Source of the DNA: Leptolyngbya sp. DLM2.Bin15
GTDB taxonomy: Bacteria; Cyanobacteriota; Cyanobacteriia; RECH01
Direction: 5' to 3'
Assembly: GCA_007694125.1 (NCBI GenBank)
Contig: RECH01000175.1
Coordinates: 1 to 53,542 of the forward strand
DNA: 53,542 nucleotides
Made by a program: the position numbers and the translations under genes. Within the stretch, counting starts at the first letter, position 1; every line of letters starts with the position of its first letter. The notes under the pieces are model-generated. The model saw nothing but the letters and a program-made list of their open reading frames with translations. It did not search any database and was not told the origin of the DNA. Of the stretch, positions 1-8,237 are shown one piece after another.

Positions 1-530
1 GAGATACCCAGGGGCATACCGTCGGAGAAGGAACCTTGACCAATCGGGTAGATCAAGAACACAGAGGTAGCAGCAGCCAAGGGAGCGCTGTAAGCAACGC
101 AGATCCAAGGGCGCATACCCAAGCGGTAGGAGAGTTCCCACTGACGTCCCATGTAGCAGAAGATGCCAATCAGGAAGTGGAAACAAACCAACTGGTAAGG
201 ACCACCGTTGTACAACCACTCATCCAAGGAAGCAGCTTCCCAGATGGGGTAGAGGTGAAGACCAATGGCGTTGGAGGAAGGCACAACCGCACCGGAGATG
301 ATGTTGTTGCCGTAGATCAAGGAGCCTGCAACGGGCTCACGGATGCCGTCGATGTCAACGGGAGGAGCTGCTACGAAGGCGATAATAAAACAGATGGTAG
401 CGGTGAGCAGGGTAGGAATCATCAAGACACCAAACCAGCCTACATAGAGGCGATTGTCGGTGCTGGTGACCCAGTTGCAAAACCGCTCCCATACATTAGC
501 GCTATCGCGCTGCTGTAAGGTTGTAGTCAT
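1..530 (-). CDS. psbA: Photosystem II D1 protein, 5' part (Q130 form)
   Basis: D1 is the photosystem II reaction-centre protein in the thylakoid membrane; it carries ligands for the primary electron-transfer cofactors and the Mn cluster. The minus strand encodes 176 residues from [20 protein letters not shown] up to [10 protein letters not shown], and the gene then leaves the window. The match to D1 is collinear throughout. Residue 130 lies in [10 protein letters not shown] and is Gln, the residue of the D1:1 (standard or low-light) type; Glu130 marks the high-light D1:2 type. An AAGGAC Shine-Dalgarno lies about 11 nt before the ATG. No gene neighbour is seen downstream because of the window edge. 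Confidence 0.98.
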   Translation of the reverse strand, partial: MTTTLQQRDSANVWERFCNWVTSTDNRLYVGWFGVLMIPTLLTATICFIIAFVAAPPVDIDGIREPVAGSLIYGNNIISGAVVPSSNAIGLHLYPIWEAASLDEWLYNGGPYQLVCFHFLIGIFCYMGRQWELSYRLGMRPWICVAYSAPLAAATSVFLIYPIGQGSFSDGMPLGI

Positions 531-540
531 AATGCAATAA

Positions 541-546
541 GTCCTT
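541..546 (-). promoter_or_regulatory. psbA ribosome binding site
   Basis: The minus strand reads AAGGAC about 11 nt before the psbA ATG at 530. It fixes the psbA start together with the conserved MTTTLQQR N-terminus. Confidence 0.6.
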
Positions 547-605
547 GTTGAGGTATGTAATTCAAGAAAAATGATGCGCCAAGCCAATGGCTCGACGTGT
601 TAATC

Positions 606-635
606 ATCATATTTGTTGATCCGTGTTTTTCTGAA
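606..635 (-). promoter_or_regulatory. Possible psbA promoter
   Basis: On the minus strand TATGAT (606-611) could be a -10 box. An 18-nt spacer separates it from a poor -35 (TTCAGA, 630-635). It would give a leader of about 65-70 nt, a plausible length for psbA. The -35 match is weak, so this is a guess from position and the -10 only. Confidence 0.3.
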
Positions 636-943
636 CTAAACTACATTGTTTTTGATAAAGGTTTATATTCAGAAACATGAACCTCGGTGAGTTCTTGATA
701 CTGAATTAACGGAATTTCGTGGTTATAGCATCAGGTTATTAAGGGGGCGATCGCTTCTATGTTAATCAATTCAAGTAGTTAACAAGCTCCATGTTCTTTG
801 TTAAGAACAAATGCCAACGCTGCAATATTCTGCAACATATGTTTACCTCCTCGGAATGAGGATGAGCTAGGCGTTGAAGACGATGGCATCCCCTGTGGCT
901 TAATGCTCCAATCCTCATAAACAGAGGGTTGAGCGTAATAAGA

Positions 944-978
944 AGAGGGTTGAGCGGAGTCGAAACCCGGCAACCTAG
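944..978 (+). repeat. 35-bp direct repeat, copy 1
   Basis: This 35-bp unit begins AGAGGGTTGAGCGGAGTC and ends CAACCTAG. It is identical to 1099-1133, and the two copies flank the 109-bp element at 978-1086. A shorter third match to its first bases (GAGGGTTGAGCG) lies just upstream at about 924-935. Confidence 0.85.
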
Positions 979-1086
979 TACCGCAAGACAGAAGAACGAA
1001 GACAGAAAAACGAAAAGGAATTCTAGGACACACAAGGTTTCCCACCTCAGCACATAGGCGGGTTACTTACGCTTCAGAGTACTAGC
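978..1086 (+). repeat. 109-bp dispersed repeat, copy A
   Basis: The element starts GTACCGCAAGA and ends GAGTACTAGC. It aligns without gaps, in inverted orientation, to 7176-7284; I count 14 differences in 109 positions. It has no coding potential. It sits between two identical 35-bp direct repeats, as if inserted into or grown from that repeat. Confidence 0.85.
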
Positions 1087-1098
1087 TGCATGACGAGC

Positions 1099-1133
1099 AG
1101 AGGGTTGAGCGGAGTCGAAACCCGGCAACCTAG
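1099..1133 (+). repeat. 35-bp direct repeat, copy 2
   Basis: Identical to 944-978. It lies 12 bp beyond the end of the 109-bp element, so the element is bracketed by the two copies. Confidence 0.85.
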
Positions 1134-1157
1134 GTTCATTAAGTTAAGTCCACCTAC

Positions 1158-2132
1158 TTAAGACCCTTGATTGCGTTGATCCAAAAACTGCAGTTGCTGA
1201 TAAAGCATATGTATCAACGGTACTGGCACCTGTTTAGCTTGAGCCGCTGTTATCGGCTGTTTGAAAATGGCCTCCAACTCCAGCGGACGCTGTTCGTCAT
1301 AGTCAATTTTCATGCTGGTGCGGTAGGGTTTCATCTGCTCCGTATGGTCAATATTTTGCTGAATATAATGGTCATCCAGAACTCGACCATAGGCAGCAGC
1401 CACGGCAATCACTTCCTGCATCAACGCGATCGCTAATTGACGTGCATGGGGGTCACCAATCATCTCGCTGGTGCTGGCATTGAGAACAACAGAAAGACCA
1501 TTGAAGGGAATATTCCAAATCAGTTTCTTCCAGCGAGCCCAGAGCAAATCTTCCGTTTGATCAATAGGAATTCCCGCCTGTTCAAAATCTTGAGCGATCG
1601 CTTTCAATCGCTCCGTGATCCCCCTAGCGGCATAGTTTGGCCCATAGTCACCTAGGGCAATCTTTTTGTAATCCAAATGGCGAATGTGCCCCGGCCCAAC
1701 CTTGTTGGAGCAGATGAAACAAAGCCCGCCCATCACCCGATCGGCCCCGACAATCTCTGCCACGTAGGGCTCTACGCCCAGTCCATTTTGCAGAACCAGA
1801 ACCACACCATCGGGCTTGAGGACGCTGGGAAGCCACTGGGGAAGTAGGTGATTCTGAGTGGTTTTCAGCGCCACAACCACCACATCGCAGGGAGGCATAG
1901 TGGCTACCCTGGCATGGGCCTGTACCTCAGGGAGAATCACATCACCATCGACAGACTCCACAACTAAACCATGCTGCCGAACATGGTCGTAGTCGCGGTG
2001 CAGCAGGTAGTGAACCTCCAGACCAGATTGCTGCAACCGTGCTCCATAAAATCCGCCTAGGGCACCCGTCCCCAGAATGGCATATCGACGCTTAGACTGT
2101 GGCATACCTGCGATCGCTGAACAACAACCCAT
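1158..2132 (-). CDS. panE: 2-dehydropantoate 2-reductase family protein
   Basis: Ketopantoate reductases reduce 2-dehydropantoate to pantoate with NADPH in the cytosolic pathway to pantothenate and CoA. The 324-residue product has the N-terminal Rossmann motif GTGALGGFYG (residues 21-30). In the C-terminal half it has the family pattern ARWKKLIWNIPFNG, with the probable catalytic Lys, and TSMKIDYDEQRPLE. The start at 2132 has AGGA 9 nt upstream. An in-frame ATG at 2105 (MPQSKRRYAIL) would remove nine residues encoded partly by a HIP1 octamer and is a real alternative. Cyanobacteria carry several paralogues of this family, so pantoate synthesis is likely but not certain. The gene stands alone, 24 bp downstream of the 3' end of the repeat block. 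Confidence 0.8.
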   Translation of the reverse strand: MGCCSAIAGMPQSKRRYAILGTGALGGFYGARLQQSGLEVHYLLHRDYDHVRQHGLVVESVDGDVILPEVQAHARVATMPPCDVVVVALKTTQNHLLPQWLPSVLKPDGVVLVLQNGLGVEPYVAEIVGADRVMGGLCFICSNKVGPGHIRHLDYKKIALGDYGPNYAARGITERLKAIAQDFEQAGIPIDQTEDLLWARWKKLIWNIPFNGLSVVLNASTSEMIGDPHARQLAIALMQEVIAVAAAYGRVLDDHYIQQNIDHTEQMKPYRTSMKIDYDEQRPLELEAIFKQPITAAQAKQVPVPLIHMLYQQLQFLDQRNQGS

Positions 2133-2176
2133 CTTCTATATCCTAGGTGTTGCTATCGCTAGGAGTAGAAGGTGCG

Positions 2177-2881
2177 CTAGTTTTTAGGGTAATCGAGTTC
2201 TTGGCGCACACTCAAGGCGATCTGCAGGGCATCGTTCAAAAACTGTTGATAGTCGCTGGCTTCTGCTGGTAATTGGACGGACTGTAGGGCGATCAGATTA
2301 TTCTCAATGTTTTCAAGCAGTTCTTGTCGTCGCGCCAAAAAGCGCTGGTTTTTGCGAAGAATTCGATCGGTCATCATCGCACAGACCAGGTTTTCACGAG
2401 TAATGGTCAGTGCTTGTAGAAGTTGGGATTGTTGCTCAAGAGACTGGCGAGACGCATGATGAGACTCTAGCTCTTGAAAGATTTGAATCGATTGAATGAT
2501 GTCGTTGTAGCGATCAACATCGAGCAAAATGCGATCGAGGGATCGATAGATGCGCGATCGCCACCAAAATAATCCATTCATTCCTAGAAATACAGCCAAC
2601 GCTGTACCAAAACCCACGGTGAAGAAGGCGATCGCATCCTGATTGTTCACCAATAGCCAGCGCGTATTGCGCAACACAATCAACACAATGGGTATGCAAA
2701 AAATAGAGGTAATAATCAGCAAGATTACCTCAGTGATCACGAGGTCGAAAAAAGCTCGAAACGACCTTAGACTCGACAACCGAAATGAAAAGTTAATCCA
2801 AGCTTGCGAGAAATGAAGTTGCGTGAGAGTTTCAAGTTCATCCTGGGTGAGCTGTAACTCTTTTAAATTCAGCGTGTCCAT
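2177..2881 (-). CDS. Two-TM membrane protein with coiled-coil tail
   Basis: I do not recognise a named family. The 234-residue product has a polar N-terminus, two hydrophobic segments (about 46-70 and 83-106), and then a long polar region rich in Gln, Leu and Arg. Heptad-like spacing in that region (about 120-225) suggests a coiled coil. It is probably an inner- or thylakoid-membrane protein with both ends on the same side. The ATG at 2881 is the only early start. It lies 44 bp upstream of panE on the same strand, so the two may be co-transcribed; no shared function is implied. Confidence 0.7.
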   Translation of the reverse strand: MDTLNLKELQLTQDELETLTQLHFSQAWINFSFRLSSLRSFRAFFDLVITEVILLIITSIFCIPIVLIVLRNTRWLLVNNQDAIAFFTVGFGTALAVFLGMNGLFWWRSRIYRSLDRILLDVDRYNDIIQSIQIFQELESHHASRQSLEQQSQLLQALTITRENLVCAMMTDRILRKNQRFLARRQELLENIENNLIALQSVQLPAEASDYQQFLNDALQIALSVRQELDYPKN

Positions 2882-3226
2882 AGTTGCGCTGCCTAGGATG
2901 TCAAGGAATAGTTACGGATGCAAGCATGAGGAGATCAACTCTCAAATGGGTTCAATTTAAGGTGCTTGAAAGATAGGATGATCCCACATAGATTGCGATG
3001 CCTTGTAATCAAAGTCTCTATTGCTTTGTAGGATGCGTTAGCACCCAAGCTTGAAAAGCCGAAATCTTAGCGCTACAGCTAACAGCATCCTACAACAGGA
3101 TTGATCTAGATTTATCTAAACAGAACAGATGCTCTATCTGTGCAAACAAGATGTCTGGTCTACATTCGCAAACCCATTCAGATTGCTATAGATCTGCCAG
3201 CAGAAGACATGCGTTGCTTGAGGTGT
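2882..3226. other. Spacer with one inverted-repeat element
   Basis: This 345-bp gap lies between two minus-strand membrane-protein genes. Apart from the stem-loop element at 3026-3095 I see no gene, tRNA or clear promoter. Confidence 0.5.
3026..3095. repeat. Inverted-repeat (MITE-like) element
   Basis: Left arm TTGTAGGATGCGTTAGC (3026-3042) and right arm GCTAACAGCATCCTACAA (3078-3095) are complementary except for one inserted base and one change. They enclose about 35 bp. The arms resemble the short GTAGG...GTTAGC palindromic repeats scattered in many bacterial intergenic regions; a relative may be at 12024-12051. Confidence 0.6.
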
Positions 3227-4057
3227 TTAGTTGTTGAATAGAAACCTGAGAAGTGTCTGAATAACATTGATATAAAAGTTGCCGCCAATATCAGGGCGAA
3301 AAAGTTGGAAAGGTTCTCCGGGAGCCCCAAAAAAGGGACGCAATGTCCAAGCCAGTTGACTACCGACAAGACCATAGAGGATTAACCAAGCTTGCAAGAG
3401 TTTTCTGCGGCTATCTTGCAACGTACTGGTGCCAGATTCCTTAGCCTTAATTCTTTTATCTATAGTATCTTCAACAGCAATCACCTCATCGGTAAAATCA
3501 TGGTGATCATCCGATGGTGTAGATTGAGATGCAGGCAGGGGAGCGATCGCCTTTTCTGCTGTAGATGGCAACGTTTGAGAAGCGGTTAGAGACAGCATGC
3601 CTTCATAGAAAAGCTTGACGCCTACAAAGCCAGTCACCCCAAAAAATGCCACGTTGAGCAGAAGAAAAAAGGCATAATCTGGTACTGAAATCAGAAAGAA
3701 TAGCGTGACGGGTGCAAAACTAAAGAGCAGAACGCTAATGACGGCCATATTGGTGAGCATCAGCGTTATATATTGCCCAAAGGATAGTCTTGAGCCAAAC
3801 AAAATATCGAAAAAATAGAGCGTTGGCAAACAAATAACCAGCGTAATTAAGTAGAGAGCTGGCAATTTTATAGCGGAAGCAATCAACTGTAGCCAACTGC
3901 TTGATGATCCAATAATGGCACCATAAACTGCAAAAAAGATGCAGCTTGATACTAGCAAAGCAATGATTTTTCTTTCTAAGCGAACTTCGTTTTGAATGTC
4001 GTTTAAAAAAGCATCGCGATCGCGCAAAAGTCCCAGCAATACCGCAAAGTACTTCAC
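3227..4057 (-). CDS. Conserved multi-pass membrane protein
   Basis: The 276-residue product has about five hydrophobic segments (near residues 31-50, 65-83, 98-124, 129-155 and 222-240). A polar loop of about 65 residues separates the fourth from the last. The N-terminus (FLNDIQNEVRLERKI) is charged and probably cytoplasmic. The end carries an aromatic, Gly/Pro-rich stretch (LRPFFGAPGEPFQLFRP) that looks conserved rather than random. The layout is like Yip1-type or similar small integral membrane proteins, but I cannot assign a function. It has no operon partner: 345 bp separate it from the next minus-strand gene. Confidence 0.7.
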   Translation of the reverse strand: MKYFAVLLGLLRDRDAFLNDIQNEVRLERKIIALLVSSCIFFAVYGAIIGSSSSWLQLIASAIKLPALYLITLVICLPTLYFFDILFGSRLSFGQYITLMLTNMAVISVLLFSFAPVTLFFLISVPDYAFFLLLNVAFFGVTGFVGVKLFYEGMLSLTASQTLPSTAEKAIAPLPASQSTPSDDHHDFTDEVIAVEDTIDKRIKAKESGTSTLQDSRRKLLQAWLILYGLVGSQLAWTLRPFFGAPGEPFQLFRPDIGGNFYINVIQTLLRFLFNN

Positions 4058-4218
4058 CCAGGCATCCTCTAAAACTAGGTTTCTCTTCTCGGATGATCCG
4101 GCAGATGAGCTGACATGATCGCCGTAGAGTTGCTCATGACTACATTCGGCGATCCTCTGCTTCCGGGGAACGTCTCAAAAAAGCTGGCTGTTTGGACAGA
4201 ATGCTCTTGGGAACTAGC

Positions 4219-4746
4219 TTAGAGCGATCGCGCCTTGGGGGTACGTAGGCCCTGCCAGAGATACAAGCCGCCGGAAATCCAAGTGAGGAGGACGGCTATC
4301 CAGAATACTCCCATTGACAGGGAATGCCATACTAAAGGTAGAGGTGCAATTAAAAGGGCGATCGCCACAATTTGGGTCACGGTTTTGAGTTTGCCCCAAA
4401 GATTGGCTCCAGAGACTTGGGCTTGATTGACCCGCCACCCAGCAATGGTCAACTCACGGGCAAGGATCAGAAAGACTCCCCAAGCTGGCACCTGACCTAG
4501 CTCAACCAAGGCTAGGAGGGGCGCTAAGACCAAGAGTTTATCAACCAATGGATCTAAAAACTTCCCCATTTCACTGATTTGATTCAAGCGGCGAGCTAGG
4601 TAGCCATCTAACCAATCTGTCCCTGCGGCTACTAGAAAAATGCCGAGGCTAATCCATCGCAGCAGTTCTGTGGGCTGATGCAGGGTATACAGCAGGAGGG
4701 GAACACCCAACAAACGTGACACAGTGATCCAATTGGGGAGGGTCAT
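4219..4746 (-). CDS. pgsA: CDP-diacylglycerol--glycerol-3-phosphate 3-phosphatidyltransferase
   Basis: PgsA makes phosphatidylglycerol-phosphate from CDP-diacylglycerol and sn-glycerol-3-phosphate at the membrane. It is the first committed step to phosphatidylglycerol, an essential lipid of photosystem II. The 175-residue product starts MTLPNWITVSRL, typical of the family. It carries the CDP-alcohol phosphotransferase signature as DWLDGYLAR followed by GKFLDPLVDK, and has several hydrophobic helices. Length is normal. The ATG at 4746 matches the family N-terminus. It stands alone, with 161 bp to the next gene downstream on its strand. Confidence 0.93.
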   Translation of the reverse strand: MTLPNWITVSRLLGVPLLLYTLHQPTELLRWISLGIFLVAAGTDWLDGYLARRLNQISEMGKFLDPLVDKLLVLAPLLALVELGQVPAWGVFLILARELTIAGWRVNQAQVSGANLWGKLKTVTQIVAIALLIAPLPLVWHSLSMGVFWIAVLLTWISGGLYLWQGLRTPKARSL

Positions 4747-5218
4747 AGAGTAATGGGGGAAGACCGGTAAAAGACTAACGATGCTCGATCGATGCAGGGT
4801 GTGGCGCTGAATTCTATAACGTTCTGCCTCAGAAGTATCAAGAAACTCGAAGAATTGTCAAATGTTGCCCAATACCCATAGGAGTGCCCACTCTCCCGTG
4901 ATAGATGTGTAGGAGACGGATGAAAACGTGGCTGAGATTCTAGATGCAACCGATGGCTAATCGCCCTGTCCTCATCCCCATTGAGCGTTAGGTGACTCGA
5001 CTATCGACCTACGTCTCAGGCTATTTTGAACCAGTAATCATCACTATTCCCGTCCAAGCCAATGTATAGGATGGATGACCTCTAGCAGGTAAATGTCCTG
5101 CGTCGTCCGTCGCGCCATAGAGATTTTAGTCCACACCATCGCACTCAGCTCTTAGCGATAGGGGCTCGATGTTCGATGTGTTCGCGTTTCAGACCTACTG
5201 CAACTTTAGGATCGCCTC
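4747..5218. other. Spacer between pgsA and a small gene
   Basis: This 472-bp divergent spacer must contain the promoters of pgsA (minus) and the 61-codon gene (plus). I see only a short hairpin (GCAGG, 7-nt loop, CCTGC, near 5085-5101). There is no tRNA, repeat or convincing promoter hexamer pair. Confidence 0.4.
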
Positions 5219-5404
5219 ATGAATTATAAAGAACGACTTAACCCTTGGCTCTTGGTGGAACTGCTACCCGGTCACCGCGTTCCGGTGGGGCGCTTCCGCA
5301 GCCAGTCTGATGCAGAGGGGCATCTCAAATCGATTCGCAATCGAATGCCGAGTAGCGATTTTGCCGTGATTTTTGATTGCCACCCCAAGCCTGAGGCTCA
5401 GTAA
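5219..5404 (+). CDS. Small conserved cyanobacterial protein, 61 aa
   Basis: The product begins MNYKERLNPWLLVELLPG and ends in a short polar tail. It looks like a compact alpha/beta fold: a strand with LLVELLP, a basic segment VGRFRSQSDAEGHLK, and a final strand FAVIFD. Small cyanobacterial proteins with this plan are common and uncharacterised. AGGA lies about 9 nt before the ATG, which supports the start. There is no signal peptide or membrane segment. Function unknown. Confidence 0.7.
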   Translation: MNYKERLNPWLLVELLPGHRVPVGRFRSQSDAEGHLKSIRNRMPSSDFAVIFDCHPKPEAQ

Positions 5405-5473
5405 GCTTCTACGCTTCAGGGCCAGCCCTGTTCATCTCGTTGCATAACCTGCTGATGGACTGACCAATCTTTT

Positions 5474-5573
5474 CCCCTCATCCTCATCCTCTTCTTCCAC
5501 AAGCGGAACAAGAAAGTTGCAGGTATTTTCAAAGCCCCTCTACCGTCCTGGGAGAGGGGTTTGGGGTGAGGGG
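5474..5573. repeat. CCCCTCA...TGAGGGG dispersed repeat, copy 1
   Basis: A 100-bp GC-rich element has perfect 7-bp terminal inverted repeats (CCCCTCA / TGAGGGG). Inside are CAAGAAAGTTGCAGGT and a GAGAGGGGTTTGGGG end. Related copies are at 10874-10969 and, more diverged, at 33377-33469. All three are intergenic. Confidence 0.7.
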
Positions 5574-5696
5574 CCGTTGTGTCTTTCAACTAGGGATTGC
5601 CCGGCTGAGAGACCTAGATCTCTCAATCCCTTTCCTATAGGTCGGGCAACGCTCAGATTATGGCCACCTTAGGTCAGTGGAACGGTACTGCCTGGT

Positions 5697-6962
5697 TTAG
5701 ATCAGGGAAGCGATCGCTCGACGGACGGCGTTGAGAGCCTGATCGATCTCGGCTTCGCTGACGATCAAGGGCGGCACAAACCGCACCACCTTAGGCCCGG
5801 CTGGCACCAGCAGCACACCTTCATCAATGGCAGCCTTGACGACAGCTACGGAGGTCAAGTCGCTGTCATCGGTAATCTGCAAACCGTTGATCAGCCCCCA
5901 GCCACGTACCTCATGGATGAGATGGGGATAGGTTTGGGCGATCGCTCTTAGCCCTGACCGCAACTGCTCACCCCGCTCCACCACATTGGCGAGAATATTG
6001 TTTTGCTCTAGGGTTTGGCAGACGGCGAGGGCCACCGTGCAAACCAAGGGATTGCCGCCAAAGGTGCTGGCATGATCTCCGGGCTGGAATACATCACAGT
6101 GGGACTTGCAGAGCAATGCACCGATGGGCACACCACCGCCCAAGCCCTTGGCTGAGGTGAAAATATCTGGCTCAATCCCTAGGTTTTCGTAGCCCCAGTA
6201 GCGGCCCGATCGCCCCATGCCCACCTGCACTTCATCCAAGATCAGCAGGATGCCTTTTTGATCGCACAATTCTCGCACGCGTTGGAAATAGGCCAGGTCT
6301 CCAGGGCGCACCCCACCTTCTCCTTGTAGGGCCTCCAGCATGATGGCTGCCACCCGCCGCTCGCCTTGATCGAGGTCAGCGATCGCTTGCTCTAGGGCCG
6401 GAATGTCGTTGTAGGGGACGTAGTGGAAGCCAGGGACGAGAGGGCTAAAGTTCTTTTGATATTTGGGCTGTCCTGTGGCGGTAACGGTGGCTAGGGTACG
6501 ACCGTGGAAGCTGGCTTGGGCTGTGAGAATCACCGGTTCCTCAATGCCTAAGACGGTATGGGCATATTTGCGGGCGAGCTTAATGGCTCCTTCGTTGGCT
6601 TCGGCACCGGAATTGCAGAAAAAGGCGCGATCGGCGCAGGAATGCTCCACCAACCATTGGGCAAGCTGCCCCTGGGATGGCACATAGTAAAGGTTGGAAA
6701 CGTGGTGCAGCGTGCGAATTTGCTGACTGATGGCCTCCACCATGGCTGGATGGGCGTGGCCCAGGGTGCAGGTGGCGATGCCGGCCACAAAGTCCAGATA
6801 CTCTCGCCCGTCGGTGTCCCACACGCGACACCCCTCACCTCGCTCTAGGGCTAATGGAAAGCGCCCGTAGGTGGACATGACGTACTGATCGAAGCCATCC
6901 GACGTAAAGGGGATCTGGGCAGTGCCGAGCGATGGCACAAGGGTTTCTGGACTCACGGGCAT
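5697..6962 (-). CDS. argD: Acetylornithine aminotransferase
   Basis: ArgD is a PLP enzyme of cytosolic arginine biosynthesis. It exchanges the amino group between glutamate and N-acetylglutamate semialdehyde to make N-acetylornithine. The 421-residue product is a class-III aminotransferase. It shows FCNSGAEANEGAIK (116-128), the PLP-ring Asp in LILDEVQVGMGR (Asp243), the Schiff-base Lys272 in TSAKGLGGG, and HASTFGGNPLVC. Full length is normal for the cyanobacterial enzyme. The N-terminal extension before DQYVMSTYGRFP is about 25 residues and also usual. It is transcribed alone; the dispersed repeat at 5474 lies downstream. Confidence 0.95.
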   Translation of the reverse strand: MPVSPETLVPSLGTAQIPFTSDGFDQYVMSTYGRFPLALERGEGCRVWDTDGREYLDFVAGIATCTLGHAHPAMVEAISQQIRTLHHVSNLYYVPSQGQLAQWLVEHSCADRAFFCNSGAEANEGAIKLARKYAHTVLGIEEPVILTAQASFHGRTLATVTATGQPKYQKNFSPLVPGFHYVPYNDIPALEQAIADLDQGERRVAAIMLEALQGEGGVRPGDLAYFQRVRELCDQKGILLILDEVQVGMGRSGRYWGYENLGIEPDIFTSAKGLGGGVPIGALLCKSHCDVFQPGDHASTFGGNPLVCTVALAVCQTLEQNNILANVVERGEQLRSGLRAIAQTYPHLIHEVRGWGLINGLQITDDSDLTSVAVVKAAIDEGVLLVPAGPKVVRFVPPLIVSEAEIDQALNAVRRAIASLI

Positions 6963-7288
6963 TTCCTCAACAATGTTCCATGCTTGCCAAGTTGGCAGGC
7001 CAGTTAATCATTGATCTTAGGGCAAACCATCGGGAAACCGCTATCCGTCTACCTACGACTTTTGCAATGTTTGTGATGAATTTGTGATGAAATGGTTATT
7101 TTCCTGGACTAGTTTGCCCAAAAACTTGGGTTAGATCGGGCGGGGGATGCAGAGGGCGATCGCCTCCTTCGTTGCGCTAGTACTCCGAGGCGGAAGCAAC
7201 CCGCCTAGTTGCTCAGGTGGGAACCCTTGTGTGTCCTGGACATCCTTTTCGTTTTTCTATCTTCGTTCTTCTATCTTGTGGTACCAGT
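6963..7288. other. argD-mtnP spacer
   Basis: This 326-bp stretch holds the argD upstream region and repeat copy B, which ends 4 bp from the mtnP stop codon. Apart from these I see no gene or RNA. Confidence 0.5.
7176..7284 (-). repeat. 109-bp dispersed repeat, copy B (inverted)
   Basis: The reverse complement of this segment begins GTACCACAAGA and ends GAGTACTAGC. It aligns without gaps to 978-1086, with about 14 differences in 109. Here it is not flanked by the 35-bp direct repeat. It directly adjoins the mtnP 3' end. Confidence 0.85.
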
Positions 7289-8161
7289 CTACAGATACTT
7301 GTCCAGCAATAGCCCTAGGCGCTGCTTAGCGGCTTCAGGGACATGGTCTAAGGGCGTGAGAATGGCGTATTTTAAGGCGGAGTGAGCGTCTGATCCGGGT
7401 GGATCTTGCGCCAATCGCCGCACGGTTTCTTGAATCACCCGCTGGGCATTCTGGGCATTTTTGGTTAAATTGCCGATCACCATCTCCACGGTGACGCTGT
7501 CGTGGTCGGGATGCCAGCAGTCGTAATCGGTGACCAAGGCCAGGGTGGCGTAGGCAATCTCGGCTTCGCGGGCCAGCTTGGCTTCTGGCAGGTTGGTCAT
7601 ACCAATCACCGATGCGCCCCAACTGCGATAGAGGTTGGATTCTGCCTTGGTGGAAAAGGCGGGCCCTTCCATGCAGACATAGGTGCCGCCTTGATGGAGG
7701 GTGACGTTCTCAAGCTGCAGACTGGCGATCGCCTCTGCCAACACCTGGGAAAGCTTCGGGCAAATGGGGTCGGCAAAGGCCACATGGGCCACAATGCCGT
7801 CGCCAAAAAAGGTGGATGCTCGGTTTTTGGTGCGATCGATAAACTGATCCGGGAGCACCATATCCAGGGGTTTCATCTCAGCCTGCAAGGATCCCACCGC
7901 TGACGCCGAGATCAGATACTCGACCCCCAGTTGTTTCATAGCGTAGATATTGGCGCGAAACGGCAGTTCCGAAGGCAGTAGGTGATGGTGGCGGCCATGG
8001 CGGGCTAGGAAGGCCACAGGGGTTTGGTCGAGGGTGCCCACTCGGATCGCGTCGGAGGGTGCTCCGAAGGGAGTTTCTATGTGGATCTCTTGGAGATCGG
8101 TGAGGGCATCCATTTGATAGAGCCCGCTGCCGCCAATAATGCCGATCGCTGCACGCACCAT
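7289..8161 (-). CDS. mtnP: S-methyl-5'-thioadenosine phosphorylase
   Basis: The enzyme splits methylthioadenosine with phosphate to adenine and 5-methylthioribose-1-phosphate, the entry to methionine salvage. From the ATG at 8161 it is 290 residues, the normal MTAP length. It starts [18 protein letters not shown]. It carries [12 protein letters not shown] and [16 protein letters not shown], patterns of the MTAP/PNP family, with the Asp in VTDYDCWH. The open frame extends upstream to 8248, but that would overlap the end of holB and adds residues foreign to the family. It follows holB on the same strand after a 76-bp gap and may be co-transcribed with it. Confidence 0.93.
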   Translation of the reverse strand: MVRAAIGIIGGSGLYQMDALTDLQEIHIETPFGAPSDAIRVGTLDQTPVAFLARHGRHHHLLPSELPFRANIYAMKQLGVEYLISASAVGSLQAEMKPLDMVLPDQFIDRTKNRASTFFGDGIVAHVAFADPICPKLSQVLAEAIASLQLENVTLHQGGTYVCMEGPAFSTKAESNLYRSWGASVIGMTNLPEAKLAREAEIAYATLALVTDYDCWHPDHDSVTVEMVIGNLTKNAQNAQRVIQETVRRLAQDPPGSDAHSALKYAILTPLDHVPEAAKQRLGLLLDKYL

Positions 8162-8237
8162 AGTTGCTTCTTGGGTTAAATGATTGGGTTGAAGGGTCAA
8201 GCGGTGTGAACCTGTCCAGACCTTGCCTAAACTCTGG

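Larger units (their letters stand above)
531..1157. other. psbA-panE spacer, repeat-rich
   Basis: This 627-bp stretch has no supportable gene. The part next to psbA (531-780) is AT-rich and should hold the psbA leader and promoter. The part from about 920 to 1133 is a composite of dispersed repeats, listed separately. Short ORFs here read through the repeat sequence and have no ribosome site or recognisable product. Confidence 0.6.

Noticed and set aside
36-518. 160-codon frame on the plus strand
   Set aside because: It is antisense to psbA; D1 on the other strand is unmistakable, and this frame has no recognisable product.
766-1053. Two overlapping minus-strand frames of 88-95 codons
   Set aside because: They run through the dispersed repeat elements and have no ribosome site; a product is unlikely.
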